Of a stretch of DNA of 64,000 nucleotides, positions 9,689 through 21,735 are shown one piece after another. Every line of letters starts with the position of its first letter. Positions within the stretch are counted from its first letter, which is position 1. Origin of the DNA: Myxocyprinus asiaticus (lineage: Eukaryota > Chordata > Actinopteri > Cypriniformes > Catostomidae); assembly GCF_019703515.2 (NCBI RefSeq), contig NC_059373.1, positions 16,296,281 to 16,360,280 of the forward strand. The letters run 5' to 3'. The notes beneath the pieces were generated by a model. It saw only the letters and a list, made by a program, of their open reading frames with translations, had not been told where the DNA came from and did not search any database. Both the position numbers and the translations under genes were made by a program.

Positions 9689-10285
9689 AAGGGGTAGTTT
9701 ACCCAAAAATGAAAATTCCCTCATCATTTACTCACCCTCATGCCATCCTAGATGTGTATGACTTCCTTTACTCTGCAGAACACAAATTACGATTTTTAGA
9801 AGAATATTTTAGCTCTGTAGGCCAAATGCTTTGTTTATGCTCAAAAAGCACATAAAGGCAGCATAAAAGTAATCCATAAGACTCCAGTAGTTAAATCCAT
9901 ATATTAAGAAGTGATATGATAGGTGTGGGTGAGAAACAGTTAAATATGACAGCAGTGGGCGATATGCAGAGAAGAATGGGAATCACCAAATACACAAGAA
10001 GAATATGAAGGTGATCTGTTTCTCAGTTTCTCATCCACACCTATCACATCACTTCTGAAGATATTTATTTAACCACTGGAGTCTTATGGATTACTTTTAT
10101 GCTGACTTGTGATTTGTGATTTTGTTTAGCTTTAAAATGTTGTCACCCATTCATTTGCATTGTATGGACCTACAGAGCTGAGAAATTCTTCTAAAAACCT
10201 TCATTTGAGTTCAGCAGATGAAAGAAAGTTATACACATCTGGCGTGGCATGAGGGTGAGTAAATAATTAGAATTTAAATTTTTAA
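9688..10285. mobile_element. Palindromic cyprinid MITE, copy 1
   Basis: Begins 'aaaggggtagtttacccaaa', then 'tcatttactcaccctcatgc'. The second half mirrors it ('cattcatttgcattgtatgg', 'tggcatgagggtgagtaaat'). The central part has 'gtgtgggtgagaaaca' and its mirror 'tctcatccacacctatcac'. The whole unit is one long imperfect hairpin of the family also seen at 18362, 36039, 37908 and 41508. The outer right end is lost where the large inverted-repeat arm begins. Confidence 0.75.
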
Positions 10286-10286
10286 G

Positions 10287-11703
10287 AGAGGTTTGGAAAG
10301 ATTTCTAATAATTATTATGGTGAAAACGTGAAAATGTCCCACAAGGACATTATATATAATGCTGAAATATAAACCTAAGCAAGATCATGCTTTATTAATG
10401 CCTACTTTTGCTATTTCATAGCTTTTAAAGTCCTGCATGGATTCTTATTTCAGTGTAGTTACATTTTTCAGTGTTGAAAGAATTTAGATCATTAGTTCTG
10501 TACACCGCTCTCTAAATGCAGAGTACGCAGCCTAGTGCGTAGGGCACCAACCCCAGTCGTGGAACACCCGCTGTGTCTGAAACCGCCCCCTATCCACTAT
10601 ATAGTGCACTATTTCGTGTGTCCGCCATATTGTAGGATTGTCTGAATTCTGAGAGAGCCACTCGTCCCCTACTTTTGTTCACTCATTGTTACCCACAATG
10701 TACTCTGATTTCGAGTGTACATTTGATGTTCACTCGACAATGGTTAATTGCCCACAATCCACCACGGGGAAGACGTACGAGCTGTGAGTTTATTGCTTCC
10801 TTCACTCCTGCAATGTTTTCTTTCATGCTGAATGTATTAAATAACTTTTTGACAAATCATTACTTGATTAAAATAACATAATAACATATAGAGAGGCAAA
10901 ACATACAGATACATTTTAAAATGTACTCTTTATTTGATAAAATGTGTTTACTCTTTATATTAACATAGAGTATATATTAAAACTGACAAACAGAATTAGG
11001 ATTTATTGTATTCATATATTATTTAATAAAAATAACAAGTAAGGCCCAAGTATTTTAAAAGTTCATACGTGACATTGTTTCTGCGACAGCCCCAGAGCTC
11101 AGACAGTCAGTTTATACGTCAGCATCCAAATTCACTTACTCATTTCATTCACTCACTGCTGAGATATAGTGCACTAACTGCCATTCACTATATAGGAAAT
11201 GAAAAGTGAACGATTTTGGACACTCACTTCGCTATACGATTGCCTCGCGCCCACACGTCTCTCACGCACGTGCCTCGCGCCCCTCGCTGTGCACGTGCAG
11301 AAATGCTGTCCAGTTGTCAGTCACGTGAATGGCAGAGCAAAAGGAATTTACACTTAACTTGGATGTTTACATGGATTTATACAGTTAATCTGCCCAAAGT
11401 AGCTGCAATAGTTTCCAGTAAATGCGTAAATACTGCTCATGACATGCGGGACGTGGGACAAAGCGCACTGATATTTTGCCTCATTGATTTAAAAATGTAC
11501 ACTTAAAAACTGATGTCATAAGAGCTCAGTTACATTATCACTGAAATGTAAATGACCATAACATTCACACAGAAAAGCCTGTGTTAGCATTAGAGCCAAA
11601 ATTTACCTCAGAGTGCTGCCTAAAGTTGGAGCTGAGATTTTAATCTTGAAATATCCACTTGTCTTGGTGTTAAATGAAGGCATTGCACTGTGCGGAGTAG
11701 GGT
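10287..11703 (-). repeat. Left arm of a large inverted repeat (copy of the 18728-21006 element)
   Basis: Segment by segment this is the reverse complement of the right copy. 'gtttggaaag' at 10291 pairs with 'gaaatgtttccaaac' at 20991, and 'atcatgctttattaatgcc' pairs with 'ggcattaataaagcatgatc' near 20894. The 'ccactatatagtgcactatt' block near 10595 pairs with 20675, and the part near 11600 ('gagctgagattttaatcttg') pairs with 19130. It stops abruptly at about 11703, where an unrelated repeat ('ggttgctccgatac') begins. It has no coding capacity that I recognise. Confidence 0.8.
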
Positions 11704-11945
11704 TGCTCCGATACAAAAATTCTGGCTTCGGTACGATACCAGCCCTGGTACCTCAGTATCAATACTAAATCGATACTATAATCAATAAATAAATAGCTTC
11801 AGATTTGTTATGAAAATACACAGAAAATTACTTGATTAAAAGAACTGTATATAGTCTCACAGATACAAATTATGCGTTTTCCGTTTTATTTTTTTCTGGA
11901 TTCCTTGTTAAATGTTTTAATTAAATGTCACGATACAGCTTTAAT

Positions 11946-11948
<3 letters not shown>
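11704..11948. repeat. Fragment of a dispersed repeat ('ggttgctccgatac')
   Basis: The opening 'agggttgctccgatac' and the 'ggtacctcagtatcaatact' block look like the terminus of a teleost DNA-transposon-derived repeat. It interrupts the left arm of the large inverted repeat and itself runs into a TA microsatellite. Confidence 0.35.

Positions 11949-12028
<80 letters not shown>
11949..12028. repeat. TA microsatellite (80 bases)
   Basis: Uninterrupted (TA)n. An AAT run follows at about 12217-12248. Confidence 0.95.
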
Positions 12029-12029
<1 letters not shown>

Positions 12030-12030
<1 letters not shown>

Positions 12031-14700
12031 TTCTTTTTTCTTTTTTTTTACCCAAAAAAAAAAAATGGCAATTTTATTTTTGGTAAAATAAAATGCTGCA
12101 CAAGTATTTATGAAAACATTAATGAAAAAAAATCTGATTACCTGTGGCACAAGGCTGTTATGGCTGATCAACAACATGCTGATAAAACACTTGCATTTGT
12201 GATATTGCATACAGATAATAAAAATAATAATAATAATAATAATAATATTAAAACAACCATTTAATATTATATAATTGCTATTATACGTATTATTGTTACT
12301 TTTTGAATATTACATTTTTATACAGTAGTTAAATTTTTCAGTCTTCAATTTCACGCATCCATTTGAATAGAGCTTTCATGTTAACAGGACTTTTATTTTG
12401 ACAGACCATTGAGTTCTTCCTGTTTTTCGGGTTAGTAATATCAAGCTTCCCGTTAGTGTTGGGATAATATTATTGCAACTCTTGAGCTTGTGTGTGTGTG
12501 TGTGTCTTATGTAGCCACATGGAGAAATTTCATGCAGTTTAACTCGTCATAAATTGGAAGTGGCCCCTTTAAGAGTTTTGCGACGCTCGCTGTGTTACAT
12601 ATGTATGCTGGTTAGAACATGAGAAGATACATTGTGCAAGAGAACATTGTGCAAGTTTTGCTCATAATTTGAGTTCTTTGGTAAATATAACATTTTACAC
12701 AAAATGTTTATAAATTGCATTAAATGTGTGTTCACAAGAGTTGTATGTCATAACTATGGGCTATTTTTGAAGGATGCATATGGATTGCATGTGTGGAGTT
12801 TGACCGTGTTCTGTGCACACATGTAGGACTGGGTATTTAAATTTATTAATAATCATATCTTATTTAATTATTTATAACCCAGAGTTTTTTCCAGTTTAGT
12901 GAATAAGTGTAATATGTGTTATATGTGAAAATATGATAATTCTATTGTTTTAAACTGTTGAACATGTCCTGTAAAGCTGGGTTAAAAATGTATGGAATGC
13001 TGTGAGTGATTTAAGTATGTGTTAAATGCATAAAATACTGTGTGTTTAAGCATGTGTTAAATGTATAAAATACTGTGAATGATATAAACATGTATTAAGA
13101 TGATGTATGCTGAAGCATATGGGTAGGCTAATGCCCTGTTTGTGTTTCCTTTTGACATTTGCCTCTACATATTACATTGTACCGTATTTCTTTCTACTGA
13201 CTTTACACTGTGCTGAAATTCAGTGAAAATTGTTTTGCTCTCATTTGGGATTTTATTATTTTTGACTCACATTTACAAATTGTCAGAAAACTCCTGGATT
13301 GTAATCCAATTTTTCATTAATCAAATAAGTACAAAATCACAGTTTATACAGTATATATATATTTTTATTTCCTTTTTCAATCCTTTTTATGAGACAGCAG
13401 TCAGAATAAAACCCCAAAAGATATTTCCTGTGTGCTTTATTCACAACCCACTGGCTACACTTAACACCTTAGTTTATAACAAGTATTTTTCAGCAGAGTT
13501 GCAGTGGAATTAAAGTAAAATCAAAGTAGAATTAGGAAGGAAATCTGAATGCAGTAGACGTTCTCCATTTGCAACTGCGAGACTCCTCCGCTTTGTTCTG
13601 CCCAGTTGGAGGGGGGTTGTTTCTTGGGAGCATGTTTGCCAGCCCTTTCGCGTTTCCCAGAAACCTCCAAGAACATCTAAAACAAGTTTTCCCTCTCTCT
13701 CTCTTTCTCTCGATCCTCCTGACTGCAGTGAGGGCAACACTGTCTCTTTTGCAGATGACTGTGTCCCCTGAGCATTCATGACCTTCATAGTCTCACTGGA
13801 GAAGGTCATGTTCTAAGAGACTGGATTCTTTTTGTTGTTTATATTCCTTCATTCTCTTTTTAGACTTGCTTTTTAGTTAAACAAGCAACCAGAGGCACAA
13901 CTAGGTCAAAACACCTTTATTAACTTGGCTTGATTTGCGGCAACACTGTTTTAATGATGACCCCTCCTCGCGCCCTCAAGTTATCATAACAGCAAAAACA
14001 TATTTGAGCAGCATGTTCAAATGGCATCAGTTAGCATACATATAAACAGGTATATACACACATGTATACAAAACTGTTTAACATTTTTTCTTGTATTTTA
14101 TTGTGATTTTTCTTAATCAGAACTATTTGGAACAAAAATCCATCACATCCCTTTATGAAAGAACCTTCGGAGAAGTAGTTGTTGATGCAATAGATGTAAA
14201 TAGATTCAACTTCTTGTTGACAGATTCAGCTTTTTGTTTTTAATGAAAATGTAAGTCTGACATCATAACATTTTCAACCTACTATTAGGCATGGCTATAT
14301 TTACATTTGCATGCACATAAAGCATCAGTATGCATGAAAGCAATCACTTCCTTTTGGTTGTCCTCAGTGTTTTGGTTTACAGAGTTTTCCACTGTAAAAT
14401 AAGCATCTGTATTTGACATATTTTCAGACAGAAGATAAAAGGATGAAAGGGAGCACTTGGATGTCTGACATATACAGATATATAAAACTAAACATTTTAA
14501 ATTTATGTATAGACTTAATATGCATATAAATCTCTATGTAAAAGTTACATATAAAAATGTTAAGTAAATATGTTGTTCTAAGCAGTTTTATTTCCTGTCA
14601 GCACACAATGTGAATTTGAAGTTTCAAGGGAAAGATCAATTTACATGTAAATAAGTCTCCGTCTAACACATGCTCCACAAAGAAGCACATTTTCCAAATA
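12030..14700. other. No gene seen; AT-rich intergenic DNA
   Basis: Only chance frames. A somewhat higher-G+C patch at about 13540-13810 contains a 99-codon minus-strand frame (from 13809) with no recognisable domain and a 'ctctctctctttctctc' tract; I do not call it a gene. A short (TG)n is at about 12489. Confidence 0.5.
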
Positions 14701-15720
14701 ATTATGTACCAGTGTTATTATCTTAAAACATTTTCATTAACTGAAAAAAAAATAGTTAAATTATTAAATGATTGGAAAAAACTGAAACTAAACAAAAATA
14801 CTTCTTCATAACTCCAGCACTAACTAAAATAAAATAAAATAAAAATGACATTGAATTCATTTTAGTTTTAGGTTTTATACACAGTTGGTTGAATATAGGC
14901 AAAGTGGGAAACAACCTGATATTATACCTTTATTAAAAAGCTTAGGATGTCTCCTCTCTTAGTCAAAAGAAAAAATGAAGAAATACTCAATACTGTTAAG
15001 AGGAACATTTGGAGACCCTGTTTTGACCAAATCCCAGATTTTTTTCCAGGCAGTATTGGTAAAGTGGGACAGAGGAAAAATTGTTCTATAGAAAATATCC
15101 TCAAATTATTTGAAATTAATATTCTTACACACTTTCACATCACAAATCATCATATGTAACATTTACAAACATTAAGTCAACTTTATTACCTTAAAAAGAT
15201 TTGCCTAAAATTTACATCATTCTCTTTACCATTGCTTTTCCCACCTGTGCATGAAATGAGCTCTGCCACACATCCTGATGTAAAATCATAAACTGAAAAA
15301 CTCAGTGTTAATTGTTTACTTCCCAGAGATTAGTTTAGTAATGATTTAATGAAATATATATGGATACCATAAGGCTCAGGCTTAACTGTCCCACTTTACC
15401 CATCTTCACCCTATATTTTAAAATCTGAAAAATTCACAATCTACCTTAATTTATCATGAAAATGCCACTAGATAGAGGTAACACAAGACTGCCCTGAGAA
15501 ATTTAGTGATGCTAGACATTTTAAGTGATACCAGGAAATGCTTTAGCTTTGGTAGCCATAAAATACTAAAATAAAAACAAACTAAACTGAAACTAGAAAA
15601 CACTGAGGAAATGACAACTAAACTAAAACTAACAGACAAAGTGTGAAAACTAACAAAAACTGAGCTAAATTGAAATGACAAACTGAATATAAAATAGATA
15701 TAACAACTAAATTATAAATC
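14700..15720. repeat. A-rich 'actaaaact' dispersed repeat, split
   Basis: A stretch of 'aaactgaaactaaac' and 'actaaaataaaat' units (about 14735-14870) is continued by similar units at 15545-15710. The intervening 0.65 kb looks unrelated, which suggests an old insertion into the repeat. No coding sequence. Confidence 0.4.
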
Positions 15721-15799
15721 CAAAATTATATTAACCCTGTTATGTATAGAAATTAGATAATTTTGTGAATTCTTAAAATCTACATGCTGCTGTGCATTC

Positions 15800-16460
15800 C
15801 AAAAATGTGTGACCTTAAAGCTTAGCTGTAATTTCTGCACCACTCGTGTCAGTAAAAGGAATTGCAAAAATAATGATTGCTTTCTATCAGATTTCTTAGA
15901 CACTTGTCCTGTCTGTTATAGGTTGAACAAAAACAGTCCCAACACAAATTATCGCCATTGGTTAGACACAATGTTGCTAGGTCCGGCTGGTTGGCAAGCT
16001 CAAACAAATAGAGCAATGTTTGATAATACAGTGTTAACACTTTTCGGGGAAATCAACCAGTGGGTGGCTGATTTATAGGTGTCTCTACATATTAAGATTA
16101 TTACACACTTCAGCTTTAAATACTGTTAGACCAGACTAAGCCTTCTTTATAAGCTGTCACTGATTACAGATTCTGCACTGACACAAGACTAAGTCTTGCA
16201 CCCCAAAAGCAAGCACAGTTTGAGACAGAGAAAGTAAGATTCCTCTTAGAATAATTAATTTATCCCCTTTGGATTCCTGTTCTGCTTTTGCACTGAAGGG
16301 GCACCCCAAACTTTGTTTTAAATTCGTATGTCTTTTTATTCAAATTTTTATTTTCTTATTCATAAGTGATGTATCTTTTATTTTATTTATTTCTATGTAA
16401 AGCACTTTAAATTACCACTGTGAATGAAATGTGCTATATAAATAAACGTGCCTTATCATG
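15800..16460. repeat. Dispersed repeat fragment with LINE-like tail
   Basis: The part 15810-16110 (with 'aggtccggctggttggcaag' and 'gggaaatcaaccagtggg') resembles a repeat widespread in cyprinids. The part 16390-16455 ('gtaaagcactttaaattacc' and 'gtgctatataaataaac') is the type of 3' tail shared by many fish LINEs and SINEs. Confidence 0.4.
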
Positions 16461-18360
16461 CCTTACCATTTCTAAGTGGTTTAACTCCCCCCAGCCTCCC
16501 TCATTCAGACTGCCAGTACAACGCCTCTTGCAGCTACAGATGAACAGTCTGAATTATTTACTTGCAAAACAGCCTTTTAACTTACAAATCATGTCTTAGT
16601 CATGAAAAAGAGAATGATAAGGCTTTATGCTGACTGATTTAAAACTTTGTCCCTATTAATATTGCTGTCAATGCCAGTGAAGGAAATTATTGCATGTACT
16701 GTAGAGTGAAATATGGATGTGATTTTGTGTTTCTGAAATTGTGCAATATGTAAGGAAGTGATCATTTCTTGCCTGTCAGATTGACCGCAAATCAATAATC
16801 ATTTGAGGGGTTTTCATGAGCTTGAATTTATAAGCGAATCTGTTTTATGGCCTGATCATATCAGGGTTTTCTCATCTTTTGACAATGCATTTCCAAGACA
16901 TTTCCATTACTTTTCCAGTCATTTGTGATCACTGGATAAGAATTATAAAATAAAAAAATTAAAAAATCAGTTTAACTGACACAGATTTACTAATTAATTA
17001 TTGTGGCCAATTTATGAATTGGAGTGACTAATTTATTGAAAAGAACCGACTCACTCAGGAATCAGACATCACTATGGCTTGGGAGCAAGTTTTGCACAAG
17101 CGCGACATCAGTGACTACATTGTAAGAAATTGCTGTAAATTTATGGGAAAAATTCACAGCAAAAGTACTGTAATTATGTTTTACAGTGTTTCACATTATT
17201 AAGCAATGCATTGTGGGATATGTGACACACATATGCACTCTGCAGTATTTTACTGTTTTATATTTTACTGTTTAATATATAAACAGTACTAAAAGCAATT
17301 CACTGTCTTTCACATCATACATTTATTAATGCTAAAATATTTATTTCCTTACAAATCACATTATAAACAATTCAGTTTTAACATTCCTGTGGTGTAATAC
17401 AGTCATTTAAATGTCAGTTGTAAATAATAATACAATTTGTACTTTTAATAAAAGTGTAAAATCAGTTTTCCTGTTATTCAAGACACCTGAGAAAAAAAAA
17501 AAAAAATCCTGCATTGAGAAGGGTCTGTCTGCCTCCTGCAAGACTACTACAAGACAAGCCCCAGTACAAGGCAAGCCCACTTCACGACACGCCCACCACA
17601 AGGCTAATTGGCTAGCTTGTGAGCTAAAGTGGAGAAAAATAAAAAATAAAATAAAAAATAATAATTTAACCATTAGTATAATAATAATATGATATGTGAT
17701 GGTATTAGCTTTTATGTAATTTATTTTTTAAAAAGGTCAAGAGAGTTTTTATTGTCAGCCCATCCATATACATGTATACAGTAAGGATAAATTAACCATT
17801 GTGGTAAAAATGTGTCTCTATGAATCACAATGGTGTGACTTCTACTTTGAGTAACTAACTGTAAAGAACACAAATGACATTAAAGGAGACTTTGTTCAAT
17901 GCAAATGGATTGTGTGGATATCAGCTTTTTTTGGATGCACATCACAGAAGTCAAACCAAATCGAACATTATGTGCTTGTGCTTTCCTTTTTTATCCTTTT
18001 CTGTTATGTCGACCAACCAGAAGAATGCTAATCATTTATTTTTCATTTGCATGGGCAACCATTAAATGGTATGCATTAAAGAACAAAAAATGAAATAAAT
18101 TGTAAATCTTGTTCAATAACTGAATAAATATAAGTTCAAAGTAACATGTAGCATAATTACATCATAAAGGTTATTAGAGCGGTCACATATAAACGCTCCA
18201 GAAAAATGTTTCAGTTGTATAAGCAACAGCAAGCAGTGTCCTGCTGTGAAGTGCCTTTTTCTCATTGTGTGTGCAAAGATGCAGTAATCAATACAGGCAC
18301 GGGAACGTGCATTCCTGAGAAAAAAATGTAGGTAAAACACTCTCAAAAATTACAGTAAAC
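16460..18360. other. No gene seen; fragments of MITE-like sequence
   Basis: The region 17120-17300 has palindromic 'gtaatt..tttacagt' and 'tttactgttt' motifs of the kind found in short teleost MITEs. An A run at 17491 and a C-rich 'caagcccac' segment at 17560-17600 follow. Otherwise it is AT-rich with only chance frames. Confidence 0.45.
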
Positions 18361-18361
18361 T

Positions 18362-18504
18362 AGTGGACCTACAGAGCTGAAATATTCTTATAAAAATCAT
18401 AATTTGTGCTCTGCAGAATGAAAAAAGTCATACACATCTTGTATGGCATGAGGGTGAGTAAATTATGAAAGAATTTTCATTTTTGGGTGAACTATCCCTT
18501 TAAC
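18362..18504. mobile_element. Palindromic cyprinid MITE, right half only (copy 2)
   Basis: From 'tggacctacagagctgaaat' to 'gggtgaactatccctttaa' this matches the right half of the MITE family seen complete at 36039. The left half is absent. Confidence 0.75.
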
Positions 18505-18727
18505 AGGGGTTTGACTGTCACCAGAAACGTCTCCAAGCAACCCAACTGATTAACAATGCTGCTTCACTAGCATTTGTGCTACAGGTGTGCGATCATCAAA
18601 AGAGAGTTTAATTTACCATGTTTTGTACACAAGTCTCTGCCAACGTTTGTTAAACAAGCTTTAATATCTTGTAATGTAGGAACTTTGACTCATTGATCGA
18701 TATCATTTAATAAAACTGAATGTTTAA

Positions 18728-21006
18728 CAGAGGTGGGTAGCAACACACTACATTTACTCTGTTACATTTACTTGAGTAACTTTTTGTAACAAATGTTACT
18801 TTTAGAGTATGTATAAATACTTTTTACTCTCACTCAAGTAAATTTCGAACTAATTTTTTTTTTACTTTTACTTCTTTACAATGGGCAGCATTCCTGTCAT
18901 TACATTACTGGGTTTAATTTTAGTTAAAGTGTAATTTATTGAGAGATTACTGAATGGGACTTTTATGAGAGCAGACGTTCACACAGCTGTGCTGCTGTCA
19001 GACTGTCACTCAAGTCATCAATGCTGCAGCGTCAAACTCTTCAAAGTGTTTCTTTGCTCCACACAGAGAAAAAAGAATAGTTTCGTCATGCAATGCCTTC
19101 ATTTAACTCCAAAACAAGCTGATATTTCAAGATTAAAATCTCAGCTTCAATTTAAGGCAGAGGTAAGTTTTGGCTCCAATGCTAACACGGGCTTTTCTGT
19201 GTAATGTGATGGTCATTTTCAGGGTGATAATGTAACTGGGCTCTTATGACATCAGTTTTTAAGTGTACATTTTTTAATCAGTGCAGCAATATATCAGTGT
19301 GCTTTGTCGCACATGTCATGAGCAGTATTTACGCATTTACTGGAAACTACTGCAGCTACTTCAGGCAGATTAACTGTATAAATCCATGTAAACATCCAAG
19401 TTAAGTGTAAATGCCTTTTGCTCTGCCATTCGTGTGATTGATAACTGGAGCGCGAACAGACAGCATTTCTGTGTGTGCACAGCGAGGGGCACGAGGCACG
19501 TGTGTGAGAGATGTGAGGGCACGAGGCGATCGTATGGCGAAGAGAGTGGCTGTGTCCGAAATCGTTCACTCATTCACTATTTCCTATATAGTGAATGGCA
19601 GTTAGTGCACTATATCTCAGCAGTGAGTGAACGAAATGTGTGACTGAATTCGGACGCTGATGTATACACTGAGTTTCGGAGCTCTGGGGCTGTTGCAGAA
19701 ACAACGTCACATATGCACTTTTAAAATACTTGGGCCTTACTTGTTATTCTTATTAAATAATATATTAATACAATAAATCTTCATTCTGTTTGTAATTTTT
19801 AATATATACTGTGTGTTAATATAAAGAGTAAACACATTTTATCAAATAAAGTGTACATTTTAAAATGTATCTGTATGTTTTGCCTCTCTATATGTTATTA
19901 TGTTATTTTAATCAAGTAATGATTTGTCAAAAAGTCATTTGAAGAGCACCTATTATGGTTTTTCAAATATTATCTTTCATGTAGTGCATTATATAGCTGT
20001 TTGTGAATGTAAAAAAGTCTGCAAAGTTTCAAAAATCAAAGTGCATGAAATATGGAGTTATTGACCAATTCTGAACACCTGAAACGTGTCATTAGTAGTT
20101 CCAGACCTACTTCCTGTAATAACCTACGTAATTTGGTAACAAAAAACCCGCCTCTGGTCTGTTTACATGTACAGCCAGTGCTTGCTGTTAGCCTGTTAGC
20201 TGTTAGCCTCTGCTAACCGGCTAACTCACATTATTGTCAAACTACATATAAACTTACCACTAGGCTCTCTGAAAGGAGGAGTTTAGAATTAATCCTTTAG
20301 AATGGATCATTGAATGAGTCGTTTTTGACACTGGGAAAAAAAGGTAATGCTGCAATTTAAATTATGAGCAAATTAAAGTGTTTTTTGACCTTGGATGCAT
20401 GTAAATCTATTGTATGAGACCTTTAAAACAAAATTAGGCACGTTTAAAAACCATAATAGGTGCACTTTAAAACATTCTGCATGAAATAAAACGTTTCAGG
20501 AGTGAAGGAATCAGTAAACTCCCAGCTCGTACGTCTTCCCCATGGTGGACTGTGGGCAATTAACCGTCATCGAGTGCACATCAAATGTACACTAGAAATT
20601 AGAGATGTGAACAAAAGTTGGGAATGAGTGGCTCACTCAGAATTCAGACACTCCTACAAAATGGCGGACACTCGAAATAGTGCACTATATAGTGGATAAG
20701 GTGCGGTTTCAGACAGCGAGTGTTCCGTGACCGGGGTTGGTGCCCTACTCACTAGGCTGCGTACTCTGCATTTAGAGAGCGGAAGTACTGCTGTACAGAT
20801 GTAATGATCTAAATTCTTTCGACACTGAAAACTGTAACTACACTGAAATAAGAATCCATGCAGGACTTTAAAAGCTATGGAATAGCAAAAGTAGGCATTA
20901 ATAAAGCATGATCTTGCTTTGGTTTATATTTCAGCATTACATACAATGTCCTTGTGTGACATTTTCACGTTTTCACTGTAATAATTACCAGAAATGTTTC
21001 CAAACC
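18728..21006 (+). mobile_element. hAT-like non-autonomous element; right copy of the large inverted repeat
   Basis: It opens with CAGAGGTGGGTAG and an acttgagtaact-rich terminal region, as in Tol2-like hAT elements, and ends at about 21006 ('gtttccaaacctgcgctg', whose complement starts CAGCGCAGGTTTGG). The part 19085-21006, minus a nested MITE, is present in reverse orientation at 10287-11703. An internal frame at 18965-19204 has no recognisable transposase motif. The hAT assignment rests on the left terminus; I could not find an 8-base target duplication. Confidence 0.55.
19943..20468. mobile_element. MITE with 'agagcacctattatgg' inverted ends, nested
   Basis: The left end AGAGCACCTATTATGGTTTT and the right end AAAACCATAATAGGTGCACT are near-perfect inverted repeats. 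No coding capacity. The sequence on either side ('gtcaaaaagtcattt' and 'aacattctgcatgaaa') is contiguous in the left arm of the inverted repeat at about 10830-10850, which gives the pre-insertion site. Confidence 0.8.
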
Positions 21007-21123
21007 TGCGCTGGGACATCATCCCGCTGTTAGTGGAGAGACCATTCAGAACACCATGGCAGTTAAAGTCGGTGAGTTGTCAATAATTTCTAGATGTCTA
21101 GATTACTAGATAACATGTTTCAT

Positions 21124-21538
21124 GGGAGCCAGCTGGAATGTGATAGCTGTGCAGTACGTGTAAACCTCACTCCCCTGGCCTCAAGGGGCGCACTAGCAAC
21201 TGACACTAGATACTGTAGCCTTTAGCCTCCTCGTTAACGCGCCCGCCTCCCATGCCGGCTGACGCCGGTTCGAATCCCGCTCAGAGCAGGTCGAGCAGGA
21301 CCAGTTAAAGTTGTGCCGTGACTTGGATAGGAGTGAGGTTTAGGGGGGTGAGTGTAACGGGAGCCATCTGGTATGTGATAGTTGTGCGGTATGTGTAAAC
21401 CTCACTCCCCTGGCCTCAAGAGGCGCTCTAGCGAATGACACTAGAGGCTGTAGACTTTAGCCTCCTCATTAGCGCGCCGCCCATGCCGGAGACCCTGGTT
21501 CAAATCCCGCTTGTAGCGGGTCGAGCAGGACCAGTTAC
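21124..21538 (+). repeat. Two tandem copies of a tRNA-Gly-like SINE repeat (235-base period)
   Basis: Units start at 21124 and 21359 ('gggagcc'). Each contains a B box (GGTTCGAATCC near 21267; GGTTCAAATCC near 21497) preceded by 'cctcccatgccgg', which looks like the anticodon-arm region of a tRNA-Gly(CCC). Each core ends in 'gtcgagcaggaccagtta'. A 50-base linker separates the cores. It is degenerate and cannot fold as a true tRNA, so it is a tRNA-derived repeat. Confidence 0.7.
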
Positions 21539-21540
21539 AC

Positions 21541-21735
21541 ATGCGTATTTGGTTTGGGAAATGGGCGGGATGTGTGACATTTGTACCAGGGCGGAATATT
21601 ATGGGCAGGTTTAGGGGCAATGCTGAGGGGCTTTTGGCCCAGTAGTGGGAATGCAGGGCGATTTTGGTCTTGCGGCTCGAGGTCCGAGGCTATCGGTCCC
21701 AGGTGACCAGTTTATGGCCCTGGCTCACACTTGCC
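21541..21735. repeat. 'ggccc'-rich dispersed repeat fragment
   Basis: 'aggggcttttggcccagtag', 'cgaggtccgaggctatcgg' and 'ggtgaccagtttatggccc' are distinct from the surrounding AT-rich DNA and similar in style to segments at 40080-40235 and 44545-44690. Family not assigned. Confidence 0.35.

Noticed and set aside
11872..12264. 130-codon frame on the plus strand and 89-codon frame on the minus strand
   Set aside because: More than a fifth of each is (YI)n from the TA repeat, and the ends are AT-rich non-coding DNA.
13510..13809. 99-codon minus-strand frame with a MTFSSETMKVMNAQG start
   Set aside because: Contains a simple REREREG stretch from a ctct tract and no recognisable domain; no splice or promoter context.
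18965..19204. 79-codon frame inside the hAT-like element as a transposase exon
   Set aside because: No BED zinc-finger or hAT dimerisation motif is visible, and the equivalent frame is not intact in the left arm.
21235..21285. Possible tRNA-Gly gene
   Set aside because: The A box is poor, stems do not close, and the sequence is repeated in tandem with non-tRNA flanks; it is a tRNA-derived repeat.
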